Notes under the pieces: generated by a model
What the model was told of the DNA's origin: nothing
The model's database searches: none
The model's input: the letters and a program-made list of their open reading frames with translations, nothing else
Assembly: GCA_005879815.1 (NCBI GenBank)
Contig: VBKA01000020.1
Span: 4,800-68,799, forward strand
Source: Chloroflexota bacterium
GTDB taxonomy: Bacteria > Chloroflexota > Limnocylindria > QHBO01
Direction: 5' to 3'
DNA: 64,000 bases
Position numbers and translations under genes: made by a program
Shown here: piece after piece, positions 1 to 8,271 of the stretch
How the letters are laid out: the number at the start of each line of letters is the position of its first letter
Position numbering within the stretch: the first letter of the stretch is position 1

Positions 1-573
1 GACCATCTGAAGGCACTGATCATTTCAAACATGATGGCCAGCATCCCTCAGTACAACGACTACGCCAAGAACGTCTTGATGCCAGCGATGGACCCAAAGG
101 TGCTCGCCGAGGCGAAGCAACTCGAAGCCGCTGGCAAGTACGAGGATCCGCGCTACCTGGAGCTATTGATCCCCAACCATTACGAGAAGCATGTGATCCG
201 GATGCCCATAAACCAATGGCCCGATCCGCTCAAGCGCTCTTTCGACCATATGAACCCGAAGGTCTACATACCGATGCAGGGACCCAGCGAGCTGGGCGCC
301 AGCGGCAAGCTCGCGAATTGGGATCGCACCGCTGACCTCAAGAACATCACCGTGCCGACGCTGATCATCGGAGCGCGCTTCGACACGATGGACCCCAAGC
401 ACATGGAATGGATGTCGAAGCAGATACCGAAAGGGCAATATCTGTATTGCCCGAACGGCAGCCACCTGGCCATGTACGACGACCAACGCACGTACATGCG
501 TGGCCTGGTCGAATTCATGAAGGGCGTAGACAGCGCAATGACCAACGAACGCTCCAGTAGCTCACACGTATAG
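1..573 (+). CDS. alpha/beta hydrolase, proline iminopeptidase-like, C-terminal part
   Basis: The reading frame is already open at base 1, so only about the last 190 residues are present and the nucleophile Ser and oxyanion region lie outside the window. What remains looks like the cap and C-terminal catalytic part of a proline iminopeptidase-type hydrolase: a helical cap, then VPTLIIGARFDTMD, whose Asp fits the triad acid, and GSHLAMYDD, whose His fits the triad base, followed by a closing helix. Family members release N-terminal residues (often Pro) from short peptides or hydrolyse small amides and esters, usually in the cytoplasm. The tail after the last helix (SSSSHV) is not conserved. Substrate cannot be judged. 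Confidence 0.8.
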   Translation, partial: DHLKALIISNMMASIPQYNDYAKNVLMPAMDPKVLAEAKQLEAAGKYEDPRYLELLIPNHYEKHVIRMPINQWPDPLKRSFDHMNPKVYIPMQGPSELGASGKLANWDRTADLKNITVPTLIIGARFDTMDPKHMEWMSKQIPKGQYLYCPNGSHLAMYDDQRTYMRGLVEFMKGVDSAMTNERSSSSHV

Positions 574-575
574 TC

Positions 576-875
576 GTGGCCGTCGTGGGCCTGCCTCCAC
601 GAGGAACGATGCTCCCAGCTGCTCAACCAACCTGCTTCCTGATCGCCGACATCTCCGGGTACGCCGCGCCGAAGACAAAGCGGGAGATGCCTCTCATGAA
701 CGTGATTGGCCCCGCGTACGCGAGGGCGTTGGAGGCGCAGGCGCCGGACCTCATCGCCCAGCTGGACGCCGAACTCGCCGCTCGCGAGGCCGACGGGTCG
801 CCCGAGGCCCAGCTGAGGACGCCCAAGCCGGGCGGCCCCCTGTCGGAGCATCAGCCGCCGGTGATCGTCGGCTGA
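576..875 (+). CDS. short hypothetical protein, possible fragment with cyclase-like N terminus
   Basis: A 99-codon GTG-start frame begins two bases after the hydrolase stop; an internal ATG at 609 is an alternative start. The sequence TCFLIADISGY resembles the first strand of DUF2652 or class III cyclase-like domains (typically FLIADISGYT). The expected core does not follow: the chain passes at once into a charged helix and a Pro/Gly-rich tail. It overlaps the 3' end of the convergent Gfo/Idh gene by 25 bases. It may be a decayed remnant or a genuine small protein; I would not assign a function. Confidence 0.35.
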   Translation: MAVVGLPPRGTMLPAAQPTCFLIADISGYAAPKTKREMPLMNVIGPAYARALEAQAPDLIAQLDAELAAREADGSPEAQLRTPKPGGPLSEHQPPVIVG

Positions 876-2011
876 CGGCCCTCTGGTCGAGGCGTTCTGT
901 TTGGCTGCGCCGTCACACGTTCTCCTGATGCCGCAGCCCTCTCGATGTTGGCGATGACCTCGTGTCGTCGGACGGCATCGGCGAAGTCGGGCACGGTATG
1001 CGTCCCGTTGGCGAGGTCTGCCACGAACGCGGCGTATGCACGCCCAACGTTGTAGGCCGGGCCTCCTTCGAGGCTAGCGAGCGCAGGCCACTTCTGCGTC
1101 AGCGCGGTCGGGACGGAAAGCTGGGCGGGCTCGCCGCCACCACGAACTCCCGCCACCGTCAACGGGAAGATCTCGGGCAATGCGGCATCAGCGGTGATGC
1201 GGAGCGTTCCGTCCGTTCCATTGATTTCCCACAAGAAGCCGATGCCGCCCGCGACTGCCTCACGAATGTGGACGCTGGCGGTCGCGCCGGACGTGAGGGT
1301 GCCGATCACCGCGATTTGGTCGGCGGCCGTCTTTACGATCTGCTGCCGGGTCTTTTCGGCGGTGATCACCGGTCGACGAATGGCCGACATAGCCGACAGG
1401 CCCGCGAACTCCCCCAGCACATAGTTGAGGGTGTCCAGGCTGTGCCCGACAGCGACGGTGAGCAGGTTGGCCCCGTTCTTCCCGTCGAGCATGTAGACGT
1501 TGGGCTGGACCACGACATCGCCCGGGACCGAGAGCCCGATCATCGTCGTCGACAGGACCTCGCCGACGTATCCGTCGCTGAGCAGCTCCCGGACGAACTC
1601 GATGGCCGGGGCCTGGCGGGCCTGCAACCCAACGACGGTTCGCACTTCCCGCTGCGCGCTCAACGCGGCCATCGCCCGGGCGTCCTCGAGGTCGCGACCG
1701 AGTGGCCACTCGCAGTAGACCGCCTTTCCGGCTGCAAGAGCGGCATCGACCAGCTCTCGATGATGCGGGACCTTGACCGTGACAACGACCACATCGATGT
1801 CGGGCCGGGTCACGAGCTGCTCGTGGTCTGAGAACACCGCGCTGACCCCGAACGCTTGGCCTGCCTCGCGAGCGGATTCAGCGCTGTGCGCGCTGAGTGC
1901 ACGGATTTCGTAGGTCGGCAGCGCTCGCAATGCGGGGATGTGGGCGGTGGCGGCCCAGCCCCGAACCGGACTGACCCCGATGATCCCGACACCCAGGACC
2001 GATTCAGGCAT
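851..2011 (-). CDS. Gfo/Idh/MocA family protein, Gal80-like variant
   Basis: The start is the ATG at 2011, which overlaps the upstream MFS stop by eight bases; the frame upstream of it is low-complexity antisense. The product is 386 residues. A Rossmann N-terminal domain (GVGIIGVSPVRGWA near residues 7-20) is followed by the alpha/beta C-terminal domain of the family. The usual catalytic motif EKP is here EWP (YCEWPLG, residues 99-105), so the lysine that normally aids hydride transfer is a tryptophan. The same change is seen in Gal80-like members, which bind NAD(P) but act as regulators. It could be a sugar-sensing protein or an atypical dehydrogenase. It lies at the end of the LUD-MFS operon beside a MarR gene. 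Confidence 0.8.
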   Translation of the reverse strand: MPESVLGVGIIGVSPVRGWAATAHIPALRALPTYEIRALSAHSAESAREAGQAFGVSAVFSDHEQLVTRPDIDVVVVTVKVPHHRELVDAALAAGKAVYCEWPLGRDLEDARAMAALSAQREVRTVVGLQARQAPAIEFVRELLSDGYVGEVLSTTMIGLSVPGDVVVQPNVYMLDGKNGANLLTVAVGHSLDTLNYVLGEFAGLSAMSAIRRPVITAEKTRQQIVKTAADQIAVIGTLTSGATASVHIREAVAGGIGFLWEINGTDGTLRITADAALPEIFPLTVAGVRGGGEPAQLSVPTALTQKWPALASLEGGPAYNVGRAYAAFVADLANGTHTVPDFADAVRRHEVIANIERAAASGERVTAQPNRTPRPEGRQPTITGG

Positions 2012-3512
2012 TGGTACGGACCCGCGCGCCGCCCGTCCCGCCGTCCGGCGCATCGCCGAGCACTCGGTCGCGCTCGTGCAGCGCCCCTTTCTCTGCGTCC
2101 CCGGCCGACCCCAGAACCGTGCCGGCGACGACGAGGGCGACGAGCACGAGCCCGGCGCCGATGGCGAACGACAGCTGGTAACCGTTGGTGACCGCCGTCG
2201 GCTCGGCAGACGACAACGCAAGCAGCCGGTTCGTCTCTGACGCCGAGAGCGAAGCCAGTACCGATAGACCCAGCGCTCCCCCGACCTGCTGGGTCGTCAT
2301 GAGCAGTCCGGACGCGAGGCCGGAATCGTGCTCGCTGGCGTCCGACATCCCAAGCGCCATCAGCGACGGGAACGCGAGCCCGAAGCCCACGCCAAGTGGG
2401 AGAACCGAGGGCAGCACGTCCGCGAAGTAGTCAGCCTCGACCGGCACTCGCGCGAAGAGCACCAGGCCCACACCCATCAGCACGAGGCTCGGCAGGAGCA
2501 CCGCACGGGCGCCGAAGCGGGTGATCAGTGGCCCGGACGCGAATGACAGGGTTGCGATCGAGAGACTGAACGGCAGGAACGCAAGGCCGATGCCGAGCGG
2601 ATCGTAACCATGGACGCGCTGGAAGTAGAGACTGCCCAGGAAGAACATCCCGAACAGCGCGGCGAAAATGAGCAGCAGGACGACGCTCGTCCCGGACACG
2701 TTGCGCGATCCGAAGATGCGGAATGGGATGAGCGGATTCGCAGTCCGCGACTCGCGGACGACGAAGGCCATCAGCGATGCGATCGCAGCCGCGCCGAACC
2801 CGATGGTGTGAGCGGATCCCCACCCGAAATCCGTCGTCCGGATGATCGTGTACACCCCGAGCAGAAGCGCCGCCGTTACCAGGACGGCGCCGAGTGCATC
2901 AGCGCCCTTGCCGAGCCCGATTCCGTGGTCGGACTCGAGCAACCGCAAGGCAAAGAACGCGGTGGCGATGCCAATCGGGACATTGACCAGGAAGATCCAG
3001 TGCCAGTTGAGCGCGTCGGTCAGGAAGCCGCCGGCCAGAAGCCCGATGGACGCACCCGCTGCTGCGACGAAGCTGTATGCGCCGATCGCGCGGGCCTGTT
3101 CGCGGGGCTCCCTGAACAGCGTCACGACCATGCCGAGGATGACCGCAGAGGTCATCGCGCCGCCGACGCCCTGGATGAACCGCGCGGCGACCAACATTTC
3201 CTGACCGATGGACAGCCCGCAAAGCAGGGAGGCTGTCGTGAACACCGCGATGCCCGCAAGAAAGACCCGTCGCCGACCCAGAAGGTCGCCGAGTCGTCCG
3301 GCCAGAAGCAGGACGCCCCCAAAGGCGATCAGGTAGGCATTGACGACCCACGCCAGGCTCAACTGCGCGAAGCCAAGATCACTCCGGATCGACGGCAGCG
3401 CGACATTCACGATCGTCGCATCGAGGACGATCATCAGCATTCCGGCGCACAGGACGATCAGGGCGAGCCAGCGCGAATCGCGGGCGGGAGAACGTTGTGA
3501 GACCGGGGCCAT
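2004..3512 (-). CDS. MFS transporter, DHA2 (EmrB/QacA) family
   Basis: A 502-residue integral membrane protein with about fourteen hydrophobic segments, the size and segment number typical of DHA2 drug:H+ antiporters. The motif A region GRLGDLLGRRRVF follows the second helix, and the first helix carries LDATIVNVALPSI, the classic DHA2 signature in which the Asp is the likely proton or substrate site. It should export lipophilic or cationic compounds across the inner membrane using proton motive force. It starts 35 bases after the LUD gene and its stop overlaps the Gfo/Idh start, so the three are probably one transcript. The divergent MarR repressor is the obvious candidate regulator. Confidence 0.9.
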   Translation of the reverse strand: MAPVSQRSPARDSRWLALIVLCAGMLMIVLDATIVNVALPSIRSDLGFAQLSLAWVVNAYLIAFGGVLLLAGRLGDLLGRRRVFLAGIAVFTTASLLCGLSIGQEMLVAARFIQGVGGAMTSAVILGMVVTLFREPREQARAIGAYSFVAAAGASIGLLAGGFLTDALNWHWIFLVNVPIGIATAFFALRLLESDHGIGLGKGADALGAVLVTAALLLGVYTIIRTTDFGWGSAHTIGFGAAAIASLMAFVVRESRTANPLIPFRIFGSRNVSGTSVVLLLIFAALFGMFFLGSLYFQRVHGYDPLGIGLAFLPFSLSIATLSFASGPLITRFGARAVLLPSLVLMGVGLVLFARVPVEADYFADVLPSVLPLGVGFGLAFPSLMALGMSDASEHDSGLASGLLMTTQQVGGALGLSVLASLSASETNRLLALSSAEPTAVTNGYQLSFAIGAGLVLVALVVAGTVLGSAGDAEKGALHERDRVLGDAPDGGTGGARVRTNA

Positions 3513-3547
3513 GATCGAGGTCGCTCCTTCGGTGCTCTGCGCGTGCG

Positions 3548-4198
3548 CTAGAAGCCGAGGACCTCGTCGACGAAGACGACGGTGATGCGGCCCGGGGCGA
3601 TCTCGCGGTTGATGATGAGGACCTTGTTGACCGCGCTGTGGATGCCGTACGCCGCCTGGGCGCGAGCGTCCTCGAGGGGAAAGGCGTACTCGTCGATCCG
3701 GCGCAAGCCCTCTTCGAGGTCGGACACGATCTTCTGCGTTCCCACCACAAGAATCACTCGGGCGGCTCCGCTGACATACGGTCCCAGCTGACTGCCCCCC
3801 ATGGAGGCTGCCAGCAACGACCCGGTCTCGGTGACCGCGTGGACGCTGCCGAGCATCACCTCCGGCGCCGAACTCAGGTGACGGATCTCATCAGCCTGGG
3901 TCTTGCGGTCCATGCTGTAGATCCGCGGCCGGAGAGGCTCATATCGGCCGGATTTCTCGATCTCGTCGGTAATGCCCGACACGTCGAGCGATTGCGAGGC
4001 GCCATGATGCACCTGCGATCCGTCCGGGATGAGCCCGAGAACGATCCGCTTCGCTTCCGCCGCGTTCGCAGCTCGCAGGGCGTTGATTCCGTTCGCGTCG
4101 AGGGCCCTGGCGGCTCTTCTGACGCGTGCTTCGTCCGCCAGAGATCCAAAACGGCCTTCGACGTCCGGATCTACGTCGGGTATGAGTTCGGCAATCAC
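3548..4198 (-). CDS. LUD domain (LutC-like) protein
   Basis: I choose the GTG at 4198 because a strong GGAAGGG lies about six bases upstream. A longer frame to 4270 would run through the operator region. The 216-residue product matches the LUD (DUF162) fold: GSQVHHGASQSL in the first half, then TETGSLLAAS and a conserved VVGTQKIV strand. LUD proteins occur as the small subunit of LutABC lactate oxidation complexes or as stand-alone proteins of unknown role. No LutA or LutB partner is present, so it belongs to the stand-alone group, often found beside regulators and transporters. Confidence 0.82.
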   Translation of the reverse strand: MIAELIPDVDPDVEGRFGSLADEARVRRAARALDANGINALRAANAAEAKRIVLGLIPDGSQVHHGASQSLDVSGITDEIEKSGRYEPLRPRIYSMDRKTQADEIRHLSSAPEVMLGSVHAVTETGSLLAASMGGSQLGPYVSGAARVILVVGTQKIVSDLEEGLRRIDEYAFPLEDARAQAAYGIHSAVNKVLIINREIAPGRITVVFVDEVLGF

Positions 4199-4229
4199 GA
4201 TCTTCCCTTCCGCCCCCGCGGGCTGATAT

Positions 4230-4245
4230 ACTTGCAATCGCAAGT
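4230..4245. promoter_or_regulatory. putative MarR operator 1
   Basis: A perfect inverted repeat ACTTGC-N4-GCAAGT between the divergent LUD and marR genes. It shares TTGC-N4-GCAA with a second site at 4263-4274; the centres are 31 bases apart, about three helical turns. A TATACT box at 4226-4231 overlaps its left edge and could be a -10 element for marR. Autoregulation and control of the LUD operon by the MarR protein is inferred. Confidence 0.65.
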
Positions 4246-4262
4246 ATCCTACGGCTATCTGG

Positions 4263-4274
4263 TTGCACATGCAA
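4263..4274. promoter_or_regulatory. putative MarR operator 2
   Basis: A second TTGC-N4-GCAA palindrome, matching the core of operator 1. It overlaps the marR start codon at 4269, so a bound dimer would block transcription or early elongation of marR itself. Confidence 0.6.
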
Positions 4275-4769
4275 GTACTTTCCGAAACCGAACTGGCTGG
4301 GCTTGTGGATCGCCTGGTTGCCAGCGAATTGCCCGGCGGGCGTGGGATTGGGGCCTGGAGCTCACTCCTGCGAGCTCACGCCACGCTCATGCGCCAGCTC
4401 GAGACGGATCTCGAGCAACAGACCGGCCTTGCATTGCCCGACTTCGACGTCTTGGCTCAGCTGGCGATCGCCGGCGGCGAGCTGCGGATGACGGAGCTCG
4501 CGAACCGCGCGCTCATCTCGCGGTCGGGCATGACCCGTCGGGTCGCCCGGCTGGTCGATGAAGGCCTCGTTGGCCGAGCCGACGCCACGGCCGACGGACG
4601 GGGCGTCCTCGTTGCGCTCACCGATGCCGGCGTCGCCCGGCTGACCGAGACGGTGCCAGCCCACGCACGTGGGATCGCCAAATATTTCGTGTCCCGGCTC
4701 GAGGATGAGGAGCTCGCGGTACTCGAGAGCGCCCTGGACAAGGTGACAGTCGACTGCACCTTTGGCTGA
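4269..4769 (+). CDS. MarR family transcriptional regulator
   Basis: The ATG at 4269 gives 166 residues; an in-frame TTG at 4263 is possible. The layout is that of MarR dimers: an N-terminal dimer helix, then a winged helix-turn-helix with LRMTELANRALISRSGMTR as helices 3-4, the RLVDEGLVGR linker and a DGRGVLVALTDAG wing. C-terminal helices complete the dimer interface. It is divergent from the LUD-MFS-Gfo/Idh genes and two TTGC-N4-GCAA palindromes lie in the shared spacer. It is therefore likely a ligand-released repressor of the exporter operon and of itself. The inducer is unknown. Confidence 0.9.
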   Translation: MQVLSETELAGLVDRLVASELPGGRGIGAWSSLLRAHATLMRQLETDLEQQTGLALPDFDVLAQLAIAGGELRMTELANRALISRSGMTRRVARLVDEGLVGRADATADGRGVLVALTDAGVARLTETVPAHARGIAKYFVSRLEDEELAVLESALDKVTVDCTFG

Positions 4770-4869
4770 GAGCGCTGGCGCGCGGACTCTATTCTTCCCG
4801 AGCCGCTCTTCCGGAGCCGCAGTTCAGCCTGGTGAGGCGGCGTCGGTTCGGGGCATGGAGGACTCTGGC

Positions 4870-4899
4870 ATGACAAAGCGCGCTCGCTCGTCCGAATGA
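4870..4899 (+). CDS. possible nine-residue leader peptide
   Basis: A mini-frame MTKRARSSE starts at an ATG preceded at eight bases by GGAGGA (4857-4862). Its TGA overlaps the ATG of the CocE-type gene as ATGA. The downstream gene has no Shine-Dalgarno of its own at that distance, so the leader may supply ribosomes by termination-reinitiation. It could be chance in GC-rich DNA. Confidence 0.35.
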   Translation: MTKRARSSE

Positions 4900-6770
4900 C
4901 ACCCTCCGGCGGATCCGCAGCCGACGGCGCGGAATACGACGTCCGCGAGCACTACACGAAGTACGAGTACCGCGTCCCGATGCGCGACGGCGTGCGGCTC
5001 TTCACCTCAGTGCTCGTGCCCAAGGACACCTCGACGACCTACCCGATCCTGCTCACGCGGACGCCATTCGGCGTCAGCCCCTACGGCGTCGACGAGCAGG
5101 GCGCCTTGAGCCTCCAGTCCGAGGCGCTGCTGCGGGCCGGCTACGTCTTCGTGCGGCAGGACGTCCGCGGCCGGCTGATGTCGGAGGGCACGTTCACGCA
5201 TGTGACCCCGCATCGGCCGGAGAAGCGAACGCCAACCGACGTCGATGAGCAATCCGACACCTGGGACACGGTCGAGTGGCTCCTGCGACATGTGCCCAAC
5301 CACAACGGCCGCGTTGGCCTCTTCGGCATCTCGTACGGGGGGTTCTTCACGGCGGCGGGAATCATCGACACCCATCCGGCCATTCGGGCGGCTTCGCCGC
5401 AGGCGCCTGTCGCCGACCTGTTCCTGGATGACGACTGGTATCACGGCGGCGCGTTCATGCTCGCGCATGCCTTCAATTCGGTATCGGTCTACCAACCGCA
5501 GGCGGAACCCACGCCGCCTGCCAAGGTCACCGTCCCCTTCGATTACGGCACCCAGGACGGCTACGAGTTCTTCCTCCGCGCCGGCCCGATAGCCAACCTG
5601 GCGGCCAAGCTCGGAACCGAAAATCCCACCTGGGAGGAGCTCCTCGCCCACCCGACGTACGACGAGTTCTGGCAGTCGCGCGCGATCTGGCGGCACCTGA
5701 AGGACATCCATTGCTCGGTCCTTACCGTCGGCGGCTGGTTCGATGCGGAGGACCTGATGGGACCGTTCCGCGTCTACCGTGCGATCAAGAGCGAGAACGC
5801 CGATCTCGCCAACAGCATCGTCGTGGGACCGTGGGTGCACGGCGGCTGGGCGTACAGCGACGGCCGGCACCTGGGGAGCGTCGATTTCGCGTCGGACACT
5901 GCGGCCTTCTACCGCGAGCAGATCTTGCTGCCGTTCTTCGAATTCCATCTCAAGGACGGGAGTGACCCGAAGCTGCCTGAGGCATACGTCTTCGAAACCG
6001 GCACGAACACCTGGCGGCAATATTCAGTGTGGCCGCCCCCCGAGGCGAAGCCGCGGATCCTCTATTTCCGAGAAGCTGGCGGGCTCTCGTTCGAGCCGCC
6101 GGACGACGCAGACGCGAGCGATTCCTACGTGAGCGATCCGGCGAAACCGGTGCCATGGGTTGGCTACACGGCACAGACCATGCCCGAGGAATACATGGTC
6201 TCCGACCAGCGGTTCGCCGCGACGCGGCCGGACGTGATCGTCTATGTGACCGAGCCGCTCGAGGAGGACCTCACGCTGGCCGGGCCGGTGTCGTCCAAGC
6301 TCTTCGTGGCGACAACCGGAACCGATTCCGACTGGATCGTGAAGCTGATCGACGTCTACCCACCAACCCGCAGCACGCCTGCGGCCAAGGGACGAGCCGA
6401 GGGCGATCGGGACGTGGGCCCGCCGACTGTGACGCTCGCTGGGTATCAGCAGCTCGTGCGCGGCGAACCATTCCGCGGCAAGTTCCGGCGGGGCTTCGAG
6501 CAGCCCGAGCCGTTCGTCCCGGGGGCCGCTGAGAACGTCACCTTCACGATGCCGGACGTCAACCACGTGTTTCGTCGCGGCCATCGGGTCATGGTGCAGG
6601 TGCAGAGCACCTGGTTCCCGCTGGTGGATCGAAATCCCCAAACCTTCGTGAACATCCCAACCGCGACGCCCGAGGATTATCGGGCTGCGACGCAGCGCAT
6701 CATGCGGTGCCGGACGCAACCTTCGGGGGTTGAAGTTTCGGTGCTGCCTGCGCTGCGGGAGGAAACCTGA
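4896..6770 (+). CDS. CocE/NonD family serine hydrolase
   Basis: A 624-residue protein of the X-Pro dipeptidyl-peptidase S15 / cocaine esterase family. The N-terminal alpha/beta-hydrolase domain holds GISYGGF (nucleophile Ser), LTVGGWFD (triad Asp) and VVGPWVHGG (triad His), with a helical cap between the first two. From about residue 400 a jelly-roll PepX_C domain follows (PDVIVYVTEPLEEDLTLAGP). Family members hydrolyse esters or amides, including acylated drugs and beta-lactam side chains. The length is normal. No signal peptide is visible, so it is likely cytoplasmic. Translation may be coupled to the leader frame at 4870. Confidence 0.92.
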   Translation: MTPSGGSAADGAEYDVREHYTKYEYRVPMRDGVRLFTSVLVPKDTSTTYPILLTRTPFGVSPYGVDEQGALSLQSEALLRAGYVFVRQDVRGRLMSEGTFTHVTPHRPEKRTPTDVDEQSDTWDTVEWLLRHVPNHNGRVGLFGISYGGFFTAAGIIDTHPAIRAASPQAPVADLFLDDDWYHGGAFMLAHAFNSVSVYQPQAEPTPPAKVTVPFDYGTQDGYEFFLRAGPIANLAAKLGTENPTWEELLAHPTYDEFWQSRAIWRHLKDIHCSVLTVGGWFDAEDLMGPFRVYRAIKSENADLANSIVVGPWVHGGWAYSDGRHLGSVDFASDTAAFYREQILLPFFEFHLKDGSDPKLPEAYVFETGTNTWRQYSVWPPPEAKPRILYFREAGGLSFEPPDDADASDSYVSDPAKPVPWVGYTAQTMPEEYMVSDQRFAATRPDVIVYVTEPLEEDLTLAGPVSSKLFVATTGTDSDWIVKLIDVYPPTRSTPAAKGRAEGDRDVGPPTVTLAGYQQLVRGEPFRGKFRRGFEQPEPFVPGAAENVTFTMPDVNHVFRRGHRVMVQVQSTWFPLVDRNPQTFVNIPTATPEDYRAATQRIMRCRTQPSGVEVSVLPALREET

Positions 6771-6805
6771 CCGACGAGGCGACCGATACCGATCCTCCGG
6801 GTCAG

Positions 6806-7289
6806 TCATGCTTCCAGGTCGCTCGCCGGCCGGGTGGTGCAACCCCAGTCGGGCTGTAGGACAAGCCGATCGAAGTCCTCGGTTCTCTGCAACCCCGGGA
6901 TGTGCCGGCCGTCCGGAAGAGCCGCTCGAGACCGGCGGGGCGCAACGATCTCAATGATGCGAGTTGGAGCGCTGGTCGGGTTCCAGAACTCGTGCTTGAG
7001 CCCGCGAGGCTTGAACAGATACTCACCGACCTCGACGTTCAGCTCCTCGCCGTCGATCTCCGCGCTCAGGGTCCCTCGAGGACATATGTGATCTCGTCCT
7101 CGTTCGTGTGCGTATGGGGCACCACGCGTGTGGGTATGGGGCACCGCGAACCCACAGGTTGGATGGGGTGCTCGAGGATGGAGACCGCCTCGCCGGCCCG
7201 GTTACCCTCGATCTTGAACTGGACCCCACCCCGCCCATGGGCAGCAGAACTTTATCGCCGTCTACCTGACCGATCACGAAGCGCGACAT
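6806..7289 (-). pseudogene. cupin domain protein, frameshifted
   Basis: Three overlapping frames each carry part of one cupin protein: MSRFVIGQVDGDKVLLPMGG from 7289, then VQFKIEGNRAGEAVSILEHP to PHTHTNEDEITYVLEG, then TLSAEIDGEELNVEVGEYLF to FWNPTSAPTRIIEIVAP. Joining them needs one missing base in a G run near 7223-7232 and another near 7070-7076; the frame probably slips again after IVAP. The metal-binding PHTHTNEDE and the C-terminal GLKHEFW motif are both present. An 18-base direct repeat with a 22-base offset (7106-7145) lies just before the first His motif. It is either a decaying gene or one spoilt by homopolymer sequencing errors. Confidence 0.75.
7106..7145. repeat. imperfect tandem duplication inside the cupin remnant
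   Basis: GTGTGCGTATGGGGCACC at 7106-7123 recurs with one change at 7128-7145. The 22-base offset is not a multiple of three, so it shifts the frame of the cupin gene. Confidence 0.7.
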
Positions 7290-7333
7290 GTCACCGTCAG
7301 GGTGTCGGCTGCTTCACACCCCTGCGGATGGGC

Positions 7334-7615
7334 TCAGTGGTGCAGCGAGATTTGGTAGCAGGCCACGTCGTACTGCGAGACGGCCGTGTCGCTGCTCGCG
7401 TTCAGTGAGGGATCACCGTTGCCCGCGTAATGCAGGTCCGCATTCGCGAAGCCACCGCTGCTGAAGCCGTTGGGCTGCAGCGTGGAGTCTTCGCATGACG
7501 CGTTGGGCTGGCCGCTGCCACTGGGGTTGCCGGCCACAGCCGCGCCGGCCATGCCCACCATCAGGCCCATGGCCAGGCACACAGCGAACAGTAGAGAACG
7601 TAATCGGGGATTCAT
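7334..7615 (-). CDS. small secreted protein of unknown function
   Basis: The ATG at 7615, with GGAGGAAC upstream, gives 93 residues; the longer frame lacks sense. Residues 1-29 form a clear Sec signal peptide (hydrophobic FAVCLAMGLMVGMAGAAVA with an AVA-G cleavage site). The mature chain of about 64 residues is rich in Gly, Ser and Asn, has two cysteines (ASCEDS and VACYQ) that could form a disulphide, and ends with AVSQYDVACYQIS. I believe similar mature sequences (GFANA, YAG, AVSQYDVACFQ) recur as hypothetical secreted proteins in high-GC terrabacteria, but no role is known to me. Confidence 0.75.
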   Translation of the reverse strand: MNPRLRSLLFAVCLAMGLMVGMAGAAVAGNPSGSGQPNASCEDSTLQPNGFSSGGFANADLHYAGNGDPSLNASSDTAVSQYDVACYQISLHH

Positions 7616-7864
7616 CGAGCCCGTTCCTCCAACATGGCTTTGGATGCTCGGGCAGTCAAGGATTGCTACGACCCCGGTTACAGCCATGGAGCTCGGGGGG
7701 CCTTGCCGGACAGATGCGGCCAGCAACGGTGGGCGAGTCACGACGAGTCGCCCGACCCCCTCGCCCCCGTCTCGATGGAATGAATGACTCCAAAATGCCC
7801 ATCGGCACCCGGATTGCGAGTGTGAACCGCTGACGATTCGAGTCGCAGTTTGCAGGGAGTGGGT

Positions 7865-8041
7865 ATGAGATCCGGCTTTTCGTCGATCGTTGGCCTCGTT
7901 TGGATCGTCGTTGGCCTGATCGTGGCGTCAGGTCATGGGTACTTCGCGCACCTCGCCGCGGTGATGCCGATTCTGTCGGCGATCCTCGCGGTGCTGCTGT
8001 GGCCCCTCATCCTCCTGGGCGTCAACCTTCACATCCGTTAA
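7865..8041 (+). CDS. small membrane protein
   Basis: 58 residues from the ATG at 7865, preceded by a GGGAGTGGG tract. Two hydrophobic segments (SSIVGLVWIVVGLIVASG and PILSAILAVLLWPLILLGV) separated by a short polar turn suggest a two-pass inner membrane protein. No catalytic motif is visible and I do not recognise a family. It stands alone between the secreted protein gene and the cNMP-binding gene. Confidence 0.6.
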   Translation: MRSGFSSIVGLVWIVVGLIVASGHGYFAHLAAVMPILSAILAVLLWPLILLGVNLHIR

Positions 8042-8271
8042 GTCCGCCGGGTCGCGATAGACTGTCCGCGCCCGTGGCGCGGGTAATCCTGCATTTGGCG
8101 CGCCGGCCGCTTCCCTCGGAGCATTTGAAAGGGCTCCGCGGCTGGCGCCGCTTGACGGATGGAGTACGGAGCATGCCGGCTAGGCGGAGGCGCGGTGTCT
8201 CGGCGCATCATGCTGCGGACGTGAATCGGACCCGAGCGCCCCTCGGCTTATGACGGAGGAGGTCCGGCACC

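Noticed and set aside
3548..4198. lutC of a lactate utilisation operon
   Set aside because: No LutA or LutB gene is adjacent; neighbours are an exporter and a Gfo/Idh protein.
8042..8271. Riboswitch or small RNA upstream of the cNMP-binding gene
   Set aside because: Only short GC-rich hairpins such as GGAGC/GCTCC near 8119-8138 are visible; no known riboswitch core was recognised.
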